DNA from: an uncultured Methanosarcinales archaeon
GTDB lineage: Archaea; Halobacteriota; Methanosarcinia; Methanotrichales; Methanotrichaceae
Length of the DNA stretch: 64,000 bases
NCBI GenBank assembly: GCA_903871465.1
Contig: CAIQHB010000037.1
Span: 1 to 64,000, forward strand
Reading direction: 5' to 3'
Shown: positions 36,158-45,381 of the stretch, in pieces
How the letters are laid out: each line of letters begins with the position of its first letter
Numbering within the stretch: the stretch's first letter is position 1
Notes under the pieces: generated by a model
Told to the model about the DNA's origin: nothing
The model's input: only the letters and a program-made list of their open reading frames with translations
Databases searched by the model: none
Program-made: the position numbers and the translations under genes

Positions 36158-38122
36158 CTAAGAAGAACCCTTGGACCTGAACAATGCCAGCGCCAGTATA
36201 TTTGCGAATGCCTCTAACAGCCGCCTCTGTTCCGGCAGCAGAAGTTGATCGGCCTTGCTGAGTCCAACGCCGAGGACTCCGACTGTCACCTCTTTTGTCC
36301 TCATGGGAAGATAAGAAAATGTCGCTGACGATAGAGTCTCAGTGCCGTGACCTGCAGGCTTTGCATGTTGAAAAACCCACGTTGCCACGCCCAGAGTTCT
36401 CTCGTCGAAGATCATGTGTTCACCTATTTGCGATCGAACCGACAAACTTCCATTTTCATCCGGCAGCAAGATCATAACCTCGCATTCAAAAGCCTCTGCA
36501 ATCTCTTTGGCAGCATAGCGAAGAAGCTCTTCCAGGTTCCCAGTGGCCATCAGGTCACGACTGAAGGAATAGAGGGCGGAGACAAAACGCTCCCTCTGAT
36601 GGGCGCTCTCTCCTTGCCACCTGACCAGATCCGCCAGGAAGCTGGTCACAATTCCTACGATGAAGAACACGCCAAACATGGGAAGATAGCGAATGTCTTC
36701 AATGGCAAGATTAAACCCAGGCGGGACAAAGAAGAAATCCAAAGACACCACGGCCAAAAGCGATGCCACCCAGCCGGATCGTCTGCCCCAGGCCATTCCG
36801 CTGTAAACTACGGGCAGCAATAGAACCATGGCAATGTTGATGAGACCCAGCCATTGTTGAAATATCCAGCAAAAACCCACTGTCGCCGCCACACTCGCCA
36901 GGCTGCCATAGAACGGCTGCCAGCTTCCGCTGACCGCGTGGGCGGTGTCCACTTCTTTTTTCGGATCGATCTCGGTCCCGCCTATGACCAGTACATGAAT
37001 CTGTCCGCTCTGGCTTATGACATCGTTGACCACGGACCCCCGCAGCCACCTGTTCCACAGGCTGCGGCGGGGAAGGCCGACGACTATAAGGGTGACATTA
37101 TGCTCTCGGGCGAAGCCGTGTATCTCCTCCGCAATATTTTGCGCTATCAGGACCTCTACCCTGGCACCAAGTTCCCTTGCCAGTCTCAGATTACGTGACA
37201 ACTGGTCCTTGGCGGCTTCTGTTGATGGGGCCTCCTGAGGGGACTCCACATAGACTGCAAACCATTCCGCGTCCAGGTCGGCAGCCATGCTCTGACCCGT
37301 TCGAATCAGGCGTTCAGAGAGGGGACTGGTGCTGATGCATACCAGCAGCCTCGAACCTGCGGGCCATGGTCCAATGATGCCGTGGCCCTGCATGTAGGAG
37401 CGCATATCTTCGTCCACCTTGCGGGCTGCATACCTCAGCGCCATCTCCCGCAGCCCCAACAGGTTGCCCTTGCGAAAGAAGCGCTGCATGGCTTGCTCGG
37501 CCTTGTGAGGGATATACACCTTACCGTCCTTTAACCGCTGAAGAAGCTCTTCCGGTGGCAGGTCCACAACTTCGATCTCCTCTGCCAGCTCCACTATCCT
37601 GTCCGGCAAGGTCTCCCGAACCTTCACGCCTGTAATCTGATAAACGATATCGTTCAGGCTCTCAATGTGCTGGATATTCAGGGTCGTGTAGACATCGACC
37701 CCCGCCTCCAGCAGCTCTTCGACATCCTTGTACCTTTTATCATGGCGTGAGCTCGGAGCATTGGTATGAGCAAGCTCATCCACCAGAGCTATAGCCGGAT
37801 GGCGCTGCAAAACCGCGTCCAAGTCCAGCTCTTCCAGGGTGACACCACCATGCTCTATGTGGCGGCGAGGAATTACCTCCAAACCCTCCAGGAGAACTTC
37901 GGTCTCTGGCCGTCCGTGAGTCTCGACGACCGCGGCCACCACATCCACGCAGTCCTTCCGGAGAGACTGCGCCTCTTCCAGCATGTGGTAAGTCTTGCCG
38001 ACGCCGGCAGCCGAGCCGAGGATGATTTTGAGTGCTCCTCGGCCCAGTTTTTCCTCCTGCTCAACGCGCTTCAGCCTGCGCAGCAAAGAATCGGGACTTG
38101 GTCGACACTCCCTGTCCATCAA
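36158..38122 (-). CDS. kdpD: KdpD sensor lacking the histidine-kinase domain
   Basis: KdpD senses K+ supply and turns on kdp genes via KdpE. This 654-aa product has the N-terminal KdpD domain with Walker A (GSAAGVGKTYHMLEEA) and DELAHTNAPSSRHDKRYKD. A USP domain with KdpD-type IVVGLPRRSLWNRWLRGS, four DUF4118 membrane segments (about 400-490) and a GAF-like domain (about 520-645) follow. It stops where a full protein (about 890 aa) would begin HisKA/HATPase. A stop at 36158 and a convergent gene beyond leave no room for the kinase. The start overlaps the kdpC stop. Confidence 0.9.
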   Translation of the reverse strand: MMDRECRPSPDSLLRRLKRVEQEEKLGRGALKIILGSAAGVGKTYHMLEEAQSLRKDCVDVVAAVVETHGRPETEVLLEGLEVIPRRHIEHGGVTLEELDLDAVLQRHPAIALVDELAHTNAPSSRHDKRYKDVEELLEAGVDVYTTLNIQHIESLNDIVYQITGVKVRETLPDRIVELAEEIEVVDLPPEELLQRLKDGKVYIPHKAEQAMQRFFRKGNLLGLREMALRYAARKVDEDMRSYMQGHGIIGPWPAGSRLLVCISTSPLSERLIRTGQSMAADLDAEWFAVYVESPQEAPSTEAAKDQLSRNLRLARELGARVEVLIAQNIAEEIHGFAREHNVTLIVVGLPRRSLWNRWLRGSVVNDVISQSGQIHVLVIGGTEIDPKKEVDTAHAVSGSWQPFYGSLASVAATVGFCWIFQQWLGLINIAMVLLLPVVYSGMAWGRRSGWVASLLAVVSLDFFFVPPGFNLAIEDIRYLPMFGVFFIVGIVTSFLADLVRWQGESAHQRERFVSALYSFSRDLMATGNLEELLRYAAKEIAEAFECEVMILLPDENGSLSVRSQIGEHMIFDERTLGVATWVFQHAKPAGHGTETLSSATFSYLPMRTKEVTVGVLGVGLSKADQLLLPEQRRLLEAFANILALALFRSKGSS

Positions 38123-38715
38123 TGGCCGCCCCTATTTAGCTCGTCCAGCGCCAGATTGAGATTGAGCACGTTCACCCTCTCCTGGCCCATTATGCCAAAC
38201 TGTGCAGGCTCAATATGTTGATAGACCAACACTTTTGCTTCAGACTCAGGAATGCCCCGGGCGACGGCCACCCGTGGCACCTGAAGCATCGCTCCTTCCA
38301 CGCTTATGTGCGGGTCTAGGCCACTGGCTGAGGTAAGGACCAGCTCACTTGGCACCGCTGCATTACTGGACAGGTTGTTTTCCGCTCTGACCTCTGAAAT
38401 TCTCTGACTCACCAGCTCCATGAGCTTTTTGCTAGTCGGACCAAAGTTGCTGGCACCCGAGCCATTGCCTGCGTAGTTTACCGCCGATGGTCTTCCATGG
38501 AAGTAGCCCGGGCTTGTGAAGTTCTGACCGATTAGCTCCGAGCCCACGACCGATCCATTCACAACGATCAAGCTCCCGCTTGCAGGCTCAGGCATAGCAA
38601 TCTGGATTATGCCCGTCATGAGGAGGGGATAGATCAGGCCCGTGAGCAGAGAGAACGCTATGAATAGCAGCATTGCAGTCTTTAAATCATCTGTAATCTT
38701 GTTCATTTTCCTCAC
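38119..38715 (-). CDS. kdpC: K+-transporting ATPase subunit C
   Basis: A 198-aa single-pass assembly subunit of KdpFABC. N-terminal membrane helix ([23 protein letters not shown]), then the conserved [20 protein letters not shown] and [11 protein letters not shown], and a soluble tail with [22 protein letters not shown]. It starts with GTG 38715 overlapping the kdpB stop (GTGA) and overlaps kdpD by 4 nt, so the kdp genes are translationally coupled. Confidence 0.96.
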   Translation of the reverse strand: MRKMNKITDDLKTAMLLFIAFSLLTGLIYPLLMTGIIQIAMPEPASGSLIVVNGSVVGSELIGQNFTSPGYFHGRPSAVNYAGNGSGASNFGPTSKKLMELVSQRISEVRAENNLSSNAAVPSELVLTSASGLDPHISVEGAMLQVPRVAVARGIPESEAKVLVYQHIEPAQFGIMGQERVNVLNLNLALDELNRGGH

Positions 38716-40748
38716 TCCAGGTGTAGCATCACTACCAGTACGTCAATCAGTTTGATGCCGATGAAAGGCACAATCAATCCACCGAATCCGTAGAGGAGGA
38801 GGTTTCGGCGCAGCAGATCTGTCGCTGTCGTCGGCCGGTACTTAACGCCCCGCAATGCTAGCGGAATGAGCAGAGGGATGACGACGGCATTGAAGATGAT
38901 CGCCGAGAGAACCGCGCTGGTAGGCGTGGTTAGCTGCATGATGTTCAGGATGCTCAGCATGGGATACTGCGCCGCAAATATGGCAGGCAATATGGCGAAG
39001 TACTTGGAGACATCGTTGGCCATGCTAAAGGTGGTAAGAGCACCGCGGGTGATCAGGATCTGCTTACCTATCTCCACTATGTCCAGCAGCTTGGCAGGGT
39101 TGGAGTCGAGGTCGATCATGTTGGCAGCCTCACGCGCAGCCTGGGTGCCTGCGTTCATGGCCACAGCCACGTCTGCCTGGGCCAGAGCAGGTGCATCGTT
39201 CGTGCCGTCTCCTATCATCGCCACAAGATGCCCTTCCTTCTGGTATTTTCGAATGGACTCCAGCTTCATCTCAGGTCGAGCCTGACCGATGAAGTCGTCA
39301 ATTCCCGCTTCTGCGGCGATAGCTGCGGCCGTCATGGGATTATCTCCCGTGATCATGACCGACCGTATGCCCACAGTGCGCAGATGAGAGAGACGCTCCT
39401 TGATGTTCTCTTTGAGCACGTCCTTCAAACGTATAGCTCCCAATACTCTCGGGCCTTCCGCCACCACCAGTGGGGTGCCTCCTTCTCGGGCTATGCTTTC
39501 CACAGCAGTCTTGATGCCGTCCGGCATGACGCCACCTTCATTCTTGACATACTCTTCTATGGCGTCGTGTGACCCTTTACGTATCTTTCGGCTGTCCCAG
39601 TCTATTCCGCTCATGCGCGTCTCCGCGCTGAAGGGGATGAACGATGAACCAGCCGGTGCTCGAATGTCTCTGCCGCGCACGCCCAGCGTCTCCTTGCAAA
39701 GATCTACAATGCTGCGACCTTCGGGCGTCTCGTCGGCCAGTGAGGAGAGCATAGCCGACTCCGCAAGATCCTCGTTGCTGACGCCGCTCGCAGGGATGAA
39801 CTCCGTGGCCATCCTGTTGCCGAGGGTGATGGTGCCGGTCTTGTCCATTAGAACGACGTCTACATCTCCTGCAGCCTCAACTGCCCTGCCGCTCAGAGCT
39901 ATGACGTTATGCTGGAGCAGCCTATCCATTCCTGCAATGCCGATGGCAGGCAGAAGGCCGCCAATGGTTGTGGGCATCAAACAGACCAGAAGAGCAACGA
40001 GAACGGGCACTGACACAACCATGCCCATATAGCCGGCAAAAGCCTCGAGGCTGACAACTACTACCAGGAACAGACCCGTCAGGCCAATCAGCAGTATCTC
40101 CAGCGCCTGCTCATTGGGCGTCTTCTGGCGTTTGGCGCTCTCGACCATGCCGATCATTTGATCGAGGAAGGTCTCGCCTGGATCTGCCGTGATGCGGATC
40201 TTGATCTTTCCGGAAAGGACTCTTGTGCCGCCAGTCACTCCGCAGAGGCTTCCTCCTGCCTCCCGGACTACGGGCGCGGACTCGCCGGTAATGGCCGACT
40301 CGTCCACCAGGGCTACTCCTTCTGCTACCTCTCCATCGCTGGGAATGATATCGTTGTCTCCCACCAGGACCAAATCGCCCTTACGAAGCACCAGAGCTGT
40401 CACCTGCTCTGTGCTGCCGTCAGGAAGCAACCTGCTAGCGGAAGCCTCGCTGCGGGCCTGGCGCAGGGTTTCGGCCTGGGCTCGACCCCGTCCTTCCGCC
40501 AGTGCCTCGGCAAAGTTGGCAAATAGTATGGTGAACCATAGCCAGATGCTGATTTGGGCATCAAATCCATAGTTCAATTTAGAGATTATATCGTGTAAGG
40601 TGATCAGGGTCGTCAGTATTGCGCCGATCTCCACCGCGAACATCACCGGATTTCTCCAGAGCGATCGCGGGTCCAGCTTAGGAACCGAATCCTTCACAGC
40701 CTGCCAGACCTGGGCTGACTGCCAGAGGCTCGACATGTTGGTCTTCAT
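38712..40748 (-). CDS. kdpB: K+-transporting P-type ATPase subunit B
   Basis: A 678-aa catalytic subunit. P-type signatures: phosphorylation loop [11 protein letters not shown] (about 303-313), TGES motif [12 protein letters not shown], hinge [17 protein letters not shown], and six to seven membrane segments. Length is normal. It lies 10 bp after kdpA. Confidence 0.97.
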   Translation of the reverse strand: MKTNMSSLWQSAQVWQAVKDSVPKLDPRSLWRNPVMFAVEIGAILTTLITLHDIISKLNYGFDAQISIWLWFTILFANFAEALAEGRGRAQAETLRQARSEASASRLLPDGSTEQVTALVLRKGDLVLVGDNDIIPSDGEVAEGVALVDESAITGESAPVVREAGGSLCGVTGGTRVLSGKIKIRITADPGETFLDQMIGMVESAKRQKTPNEQALEILLIGLTGLFLVVVVSLEAFAGYMGMVVSVPVLVALLVCLMPTTIGGLLPAIGIAGMDRLLQHNVIALSGRAVEAAGDVDVVLMDKTGTITLGNRMATEFIPASGVSNEDLAESAMLSSLADETPEGRSIVDLCKETLGVRGRDIRAPAGSSFIPFSAETRMSGIDWDSRKIRKGSHDAIEEYVKNEGGVMPDGIKTAVESIAREGGTPLVVAEGPRVLGAIRLKDVLKENIKERLSHLRTVGIRSVMITGDNPMTAAAIAAEAGIDDFIGQARPEMKLESIRKYQKEGHLVAMIGDGTNDAPALAQADVAVAMNAGTQAAREAANMIDLDSNPAKLLDIVEIGKQILITRGALTTFSMANDVSKYFAILPAIFAAQYPMLSILNIMQLTTPTSAVLSAIIFNAVVIPLLIPLALRGVKYRPTTATDLLRRNLLLYGFGGLIVPFIGIKLIDVLVVMLHLE

Positions 40749-40758
40749 CTAGATCACC

Positions 40759-42462
40759 TCAGAAGGTCCTTCCTGCCTGCATGAGCAGCTGTTCCAGTAT
40801 CGGTCCCAGCACAAAGACCGGGAAGAAGGTCAAAGCACCTACTATTATGACGGTCCCTGCCAGCATTATGACGAAGAGCGGGCTGGCGATAGGCAGAGTG
40901 GCAACGCTTGTAGGCACTATCCTCTTCTGGGCCAGGGAACCGGCTATTGCCAGGGCCGGGAGGATGGTGGCAAATCTTCCTACTATCATTCCCAGAGCTG
41001 TCGCCAGGTTGTAGAAGACGGTGTTCGCATTCAGCCCGGCGAATGCAGATCCATTATTGCCGCAGGCTGATGCGAAGGCATAGAGGATCTCTGACAGACC
41101 GTGGGGTCCAGCGTTGTTCAGGCTCGACAGGCCCGTCGGCAGAATTATGGCGACTCCCGCCAGGATCAGCACCATCACAGCCGGTCCCAGCATACCTATC
41201 ACCGCCATTATCATCTCGAAGGGCTCAAGTTTCTTGCCGAAGATCTCCGGAGTTCTTCCGATCATCAGTCCGGCCAGGAACATGGTCATGATAGCATAGA
41301 AGAGCATGCCTATGAGGCCGACTCCCACCCCACCGAAGATCACCTCGCCTATGGCCATATTGAAGAGAAACACGAGTCCGGTTAAAGGCATCATGCTGTC
41401 ATGCATGCTATCAACGGCTCCGTCTGAGGTCACGGTAGTAGACTGGGCAAAGAGCACCGAGGGGACGACTCCGAATCGCGTTTCCTTGCCCTCCATGTTC
41501 ACGCCTCCAGCTATGCCCATCTTTTCCAGAAACGGGTTTCCTCGGGTCTCAGACCAGAGGGCCAGGCTCAGACCCATCAGGTAAAGCACCAGCATGGCCG
41601 CGAATATCGCCCGGCCCTGTTTGGGGTTATTGATAATGTGCCCCAGTGCGAAGGGAAGCGAGGCGGCTATCAGCAGCATCCCCAGTACCTGCAGAAAATC
41701 CGTTAGAGGCGTTGGACTCTCGTAAGGATGGGCTGAATTGGCATTGAAGAAACCGCCTCCATTGGTTCCCAGGACTTTGATGGAATCCTGCGAGGCGGTG
41801 GGTCCGACGGCGATAGTCTGCACACCACCGTCAAGCGTTTGTGCGTTGACGTAAGGGCCCAGGGTTTGAACCACGCCCTGGGATGCAAATATCAATGCCC
41901 AAATGATCGCCAGGGGCAGCAGCAGATAGAGGACTGATCGGGTTAAGTCGACCCAGAAGTTGCCAATTGTTGCCGTATTCTTGCGAATGAAGCACCGGAT
42001 AACGGCCATGGCAACTGCTATTCCTATAGCGGCAGATAGAAAGTTCTGCACAGTCAGCCCCAGCATCTGAGTCAGATAGCTCATCGTCTGCTCACCGCTA
42101 TAGGACTGCCAGTTCGTGTTGGTCATGAAAGAGACAGCGGTGTTCAATGCGGTATCCCATCTGACGGGACCCTGGGCTTGAGGATTGAGAGGAAGCAGAA
42201 GCTGCACTTCCTGAAGCCCATAGACCGCTATCAATCCCAGCGCGTTGAAGATCAAGAGAGCTGTCGCATAGCTCTTCCAGGACATCTCTCCGAGCTCATC
42301 CACGTTGCAAATTCTGTAAAGCCCCCGCTCCATAGGTCGCAGGAGCGGCGAGAGCAGCGTACGATTGCCGCTGAAAACGTTCGCAATATATCTTCCCATG
42401 GGCTCCGCCAGTATTATCAATACAACCAGCAACAGCGCCACATACGCTAATTCCATCAACAT
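40759..42462 (-). CDS. kdpA: K+-transporting ATPase subunit A
   Basis: A 567-aa channel-like K+-binding subunit with about ten membrane segments. The K+ filter-type motifs are visible: SFMTNTNWQSYSGEQ (about 110), LGTNGGGFFNANSAHPYESP (about 230) and the later AFASACGNNGSAFAGL (about 460). It starts the kdpABCD operon; no kdpF is seen upstream. Confidence 0.97.
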   Translation of the reverse strand: MLMELAYVALLLVVLIILAEPMGRYIANVFSGNRTLLSPLLRPMERGLYRICNVDELGEMSWKSYATALLIFNALGLIAVYGLQEVQLLLPLNPQAQGPVRWDTALNTAVSFMTNTNWQSYSGEQTMSYLTQMLGLTVQNFLSAAIGIAVAMAVIRCFIRKNTATIGNFWVDLTRSVLYLLLPLAIIWALIFASQGVVQTLGPYVNAQTLDGGVQTIAVGPTASQDSIKVLGTNGGGFFNANSAHPYESPTPLTDFLQVLGMLLIAASLPFALGHIINNPKQGRAIFAAMLVLYLMGLSLALWSETRGNPFLEKMGIAGGVNMEGKETRFGVVPSVLFAQSTTVTSDGAVDSMHDSMMPLTGLVFLFNMAIGEVIFGGVGVGLIGMLFYAIMTMFLAGLMIGRTPEIFGKKLEPFEMIMAVIGMLGPAVMVLILAGVAIILPTGLSSLNNAGPHGLSEILYAFASACGNNGSAFAGLNANTVFYNLATALGMIVGRFATILPALAIAGSLAQKRIVPTSVATLPIASPLFVIMLAGTVIIVGALTFFPVFVLGPILEQLLMQAGRTF

Positions 42463-43160
42463 TTATATCGCCTTCGTAAGAATATAATCCAAAGTAAATG
42501 AGCAATTAGTATACTATCATAGTCTGTTTTCGACTATAATAGAGTTCTGAATTTATCTGGAACGCTGTCCCGATACAAAATTGTTTATGTTCGGAGAATA
42601 TCTACAAGTCAAAACATCTGCATCTATTCCCGAGATCGGGCTAATAGATGTTGCTGCGATTTTTGGCTCAAGCAAGCGGAAGATCGCGGATAGATCACAT
42701 TCGACTCCGCCCTGAAATTTTCTCATCGTTTAATCCCTCAGGAAAAAGGTCGCGGATTTTTTTAATAGACTCCGGCCATTCTCCATGAGAGGATGCCAAA
42801 TGCTGACACCAATATATAAATGTATTTGTGAAGAAATCACATCCCTGCGGTTACAACTTAGGCGGCACCTTTGGTCATCCGGCCCACCTTCTCCACCCGC
42901 CTTCCATGCCTGCGCCCATATACGGGCATGCGTCCCCACGACCGCAGGCGCACGGGAACGCAGGAGCACGCTTCGGCGGCGCCGCTGGAGAGCATGCTGA
43001 GAAGAGATGATGTGAAACATATGTAACGCCGGAGATGTCCGAGATGATCGATGAGGTCATGAAAGAGCATCTTGCGGGAAAACTCAGGAGGACCAAAAGA
43101 AATTGCGTCCTAATCCATTAAATACGGTGAATGCATATAGTTGGAAACGAGTGTCAGACT
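42463..43160. other. About 700-bp region between kdpA and a secreted-protein gene
   Basis: The kdp promoter must lie at the left part, in AT-rich sequence such as ATGATAGTATAC near 42505-42520. A 42-codon plus-strand ORF (42587-42715) has no recognised family. An ATATATAAA TATA box (42811-42819) precedes a GC-rich stretch and a possible broken ORF, listed separately. Confidence 0.4.
42828..43121 (+). pseudogene. Possible broken ORF with in-frame TGA
   Basis: From GTG 42828 the frame reads 60 codons with a His/Pro/Gly-rich stretch (GGTFGHPAHLLHPPSMPAP, HGNAGARFGGAAGEHAEKR), then TGA at 43008. The same frame resumes with TPEMSEMIDEVMKEHLAGKL and basic residues to TAA 43119. The second part looks protein-like (amphipathic helix). 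It could be a gene broken by a small indel, a TGA read-through, or chance. A TATA (ATATATAAA) lies just upstream. Confidence 0.25.
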
Positions 43161-43706
43161 ATGAAGGCTATCTTGGTCATTTTCCTATTAGCGGGATTAC
43201 TGTTATCATCTTTTGCTGCATCGGGATCATCTGATAAGGTAACATTGGGACCATTTTCTGTCAGCTTCAATAATAATACGACCGAAAATTCGGCCACGGT
43301 TATTCAGGAGCACGTGTTACATAATGACTCTACAGAATACGGGTTCCAATTACAGGCAGGGGCCAAAGGAAGAGAATTAATCGGTGTCGCCATCTTTGAT
43401 TATAATAATAGCACTGATGTATCTGAGAACCGTCTTATGGAATTCATTACAAATAGGCTAGCTTCGCAGTCATACAGAGCCACATGGGACCGGGCGACCG
43501 TCGGGATTTTTCAAGCCATAAGAGCCAAGATTAGTTCATCCGGAAGGTCGTCTTACATTGCTGCCTATTCTCCTGATGAAAAGAACAAGACGGGTAGGAT
43601 AATCGTGGTAGTAGAATCATTTGAGCCGCTTGTTGTGACAGACTCATTCCTTCGGGACCTTCAAGTTTCATATACGATGAAAGCGATTATTCCTTTAGGT
43701 GAATGA
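43161..43706 (+). CDS. Secreted protein of unknown function
   Basis: From ATG 43161 (an in-frame ATG at 43131 is less likely) it is 181 aa with a signal peptide (AILVIFLLAGLLLSSFAASG). The mature protein has sequons (NNTTENS, NDSTEYG, NNSTDVS) and a compact domain ending DLQVSYTMKAIIPLGE. It directly precedes the 75-aa PGF-CTERM-like gene, with the stop abutting that ATG, so they form an operon. Confidence 0.65.
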   Translation: MKAILVIFLLAGLLLSSFAASGSSDKVTLGPFSVSFNNNTTENSATVIQEHVLHNDSTEYGFQLQAGAKGRELIGVAIFDYNNSTDVSENRLMEFITNRLASQSYRATWDRATVGIFQAIRAKISSSGRSSYIAAYSPDEKNKTGRIIVVVESFEPLVVTDSFLRDLQVSYTMKAIIPLGE

Positions 43707-43934
43707 ATGAAATGGTTCATGAAAATTCTGCTTGCAGCATTCATTATGCTCGTAACATCGATGGCGCCTGTTTATGCTGATGACGATGAAGGCAATGAAG
43801 GGGCCAACGGGAGCGAAGCAGACTCTGGTGACTCCGGAAACGATGAAAAGGAGAGCGCACCCGGCTTCGAGTTCGCCTTTGCGGTCGGCGGGGCAATAGC
43901 TGCTGCCCGTCTTCTCAAAGCCCGAGTGCTTTGA
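43707..43934 (+). CDS. Minimal PGF-CTERM-like surface protein (75 aa)
   Basis: The protein is an N-terminal signal peptide (WFMKILLAAFIMLVTSMAPVYA), an acidic Gly/Ser-rich linker of about 25 residues (DDDEGNEGANGSEADSGDSG), then APGFEFAFAVGGAIAAARLLKAR. The last part has the layout of PGF-CTERM sorting signals cut by archaeosortase A: PGF, a hydrophobic helix, a basic end. It has essentially no folded domain of its own. Its ATG follows the previous stop directly. Confidence 0.7.
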   Translation: MKWFMKILLAAFIMLVTSMAPVYADDDEGNEGANGSEADSGDSGNDEKESAPGFEFAFAVGGAIAAARLLKARVL

Positions 43935-44009
43935 AACCACGTTAATCCCAAGATCTCTTTTTCTCAAATATCGAAACGGTTAAGGTCTATTTGGTGCAAT
44001 AGAATCCCC

Positions 44010-44735
44010 ATGACTTTTTCATTCTTTCCCGCTGTCGATCTACGCAGCGGCAAGTGCGTGCAGCTCGTGGGTGGCGTCCCTGGAACTGAGGTTGTCGCCC
44101 TGGATAACCCGCTGGAGCAGGCAGAGCGCTGGCAGGCGGAGGGCGCGGACCATCTGCACATCATCGATCTGGATGGGGCCATCCTGGGGAGAAGAGTGAA
44201 CGCCTCCATCCTGAGCCGGATCGTGAAGAAGCTGGACCTCTACACGCAGGTTGGCGGCGGCATCAGAACGAAAGAAGATGTGAAGACAGTCCTCGATCTG
44301 GGCGTGGACAGGGCGATCCTTGGCACCGCAGCACTGAAAGATCCGGAGATGGTCTCCCAACTGGCAGAAGAGCACGGCTCGGAGAGGATCATGGTCGCCC
44401 TGGATGTGCGGCGAGGAAGTGTAACCACGGAAGGCTGGCAGAGAACGCTTGGCAAGAAGGCCGTGGACCTGGGAAAGCTCTTCATGGAGAAGGGTGCGGG
44501 CTCCATCCTCTTCACCAACATCGATGTGGAAGGCAGAGAGCGAGGAATCGACATCGAGCCCACCCGTGCTCTGGTACAGGCGCTGAAGATCCCGGTGGTC
44601 GCTGCCGGAGGCGTTACCTCTGTCGATGATGTCCTGGCCTTGCGCGGAGTAGGCGCAGCCGGGGCCGTGGCGGGCACTGCCATTTATACAGGAAAACTGA
44701 GCGTGCGTGGGACTATGCAGGCGCTTCGAGAGTAG
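44010..44735 (+). CDS. hisA: HisA, ProFAR isomerase
   Basis: Isomerises ProFAR to PRFAR in histidine synthesis. 241-aa (beta/alpha)8 barrel: FFPAVDLRSGKCVQLVGG with the first catalytic Asp, LHIIDLDGA, VGGGIRTKEDVKTVLDLG, ILFTNIDVEGRERGID with the second Asp, and VVAAGGVTSVDDV. Family length is normal. hisB follows 17 bp after the hisA stop. Confidence 0.95.
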   Translation: MTFSFFPAVDLRSGKCVQLVGGVPGTEVVALDNPLEQAERWQAEGADHLHIIDLDGAILGRRVNASILSRIVKKLDLYTQVGGGIRTKEDVKTVLDLGVDRAILGTAALKDPEMVSQLAEEHGSERIMVALDVRRGSVTTEGWQRTLGKKAVDLGKLFMEKGAGSILFTNIDVEGRERGIDIEPTRALVQALKIPVVAAGGVTSVDDVLALRGVGAAGAVAGTAIYTGKLSVRGTMQALRE

Positions 44736-44751
44736 AGAGGAAATCAGTGAT

Positions 44752-45324
44752 ATGGTGATGATGATGAGAAAGGGTGATGCAAACGCAGAGTTTCGAGGAA
44801 GCAAGGCCTCGGCCAGTCTAGATCTGGACGGATCCGGAAAGGCGTCTGTCCGCTCAGGATCGGGATTCATGGATCACATGCTCACGGCACTGGCCAGGAC
44901 TGGACAGCTGGACTTGACAGTGCAGGCGGAGCCGGGCTTTTATAAGACCGAAGCCCTGGGGGCCGCCATCGGCCAATCTCTGGATAGTGCCCTGGCGGAC
45001 CGCAGCGGAATTCGCCGCTATGGCAGCGCGTCCGTGCCCATGGATGAGGCTCTGGCCGATGTGGCCCTCGATTTCAGCGGCCGGCCCTATCTAATCATCA
45101 CCGGAGAGTTTCGAGGCGAGAGGATAGGCGACTTTGATGTGCAGCTCCTGCCGCCATTCCTGGAGTCAATATGTGTGGGAGCCAGGCTGACGCTGCACAT
45201 TCGCTTCTATGGCGAGAACGACCACCACAAGATGGAGAGCGTCTTCAAGGCCCTGGGTTTTGCCCTCCGCCAAGCTGTGGCAAAAGAGGGGACGGGCATT
45301 CCAAGCACAAAAGGGGTGATTTAG
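44752..45324 (+). CDS. hisB: Divergent imidazoleglycerol-phosphate dehydratase
   Basis: HisB dehydrates imidazoleglycerol phosphate with a di-Mn site built from two HHxxE-type motifs. Context (after hisA) and much of the sequence fit: FMDHMLTALARTGQLDL, VPMDEALADVALDFSGRPYL, the second metal motif NDHHKMESVFKALGFALRQAV, and the end GIPSTKGVI. The first motif, usually DxHHTVED, reads PGFYKTEALG, so the two His ligands appear replaced by Phe and Tyr. The N-terminal substrate region is also unusual. The start is ATG 44752; several Met codons follow. Either a diverged enzyme or one with altered function. Confidence 0.8.
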   Translation: MVMMMRKGDANAEFRGSKASASLDLDGSGKASVRSGSGFMDHMLTALARTGQLDLTVQAEPGFYKTEALGAAIGQSLDSALADRSGIRRYGSASVPMDEALADVALDFSGRPYLIITGEFRGERIGDFDVQLLPPFLESICVGARLTLHIRFYGENDHHKMESVFKALGFALRQAVAKEGTGIPSTKGVI

Positions 45325-45381
45325 GGATAAACAGAAAGTCTGAAACCATTTCCGGAAACCATAGATTATAAAATTTTTAAA

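Noticed and set aside
42785-43096. Overlapping ORFs on both strands (71 and 73 codons)
   Set aside because: They are mutually overlapping GC-rich frames without family sequence; only the 42828 frame has a protein-like second half.
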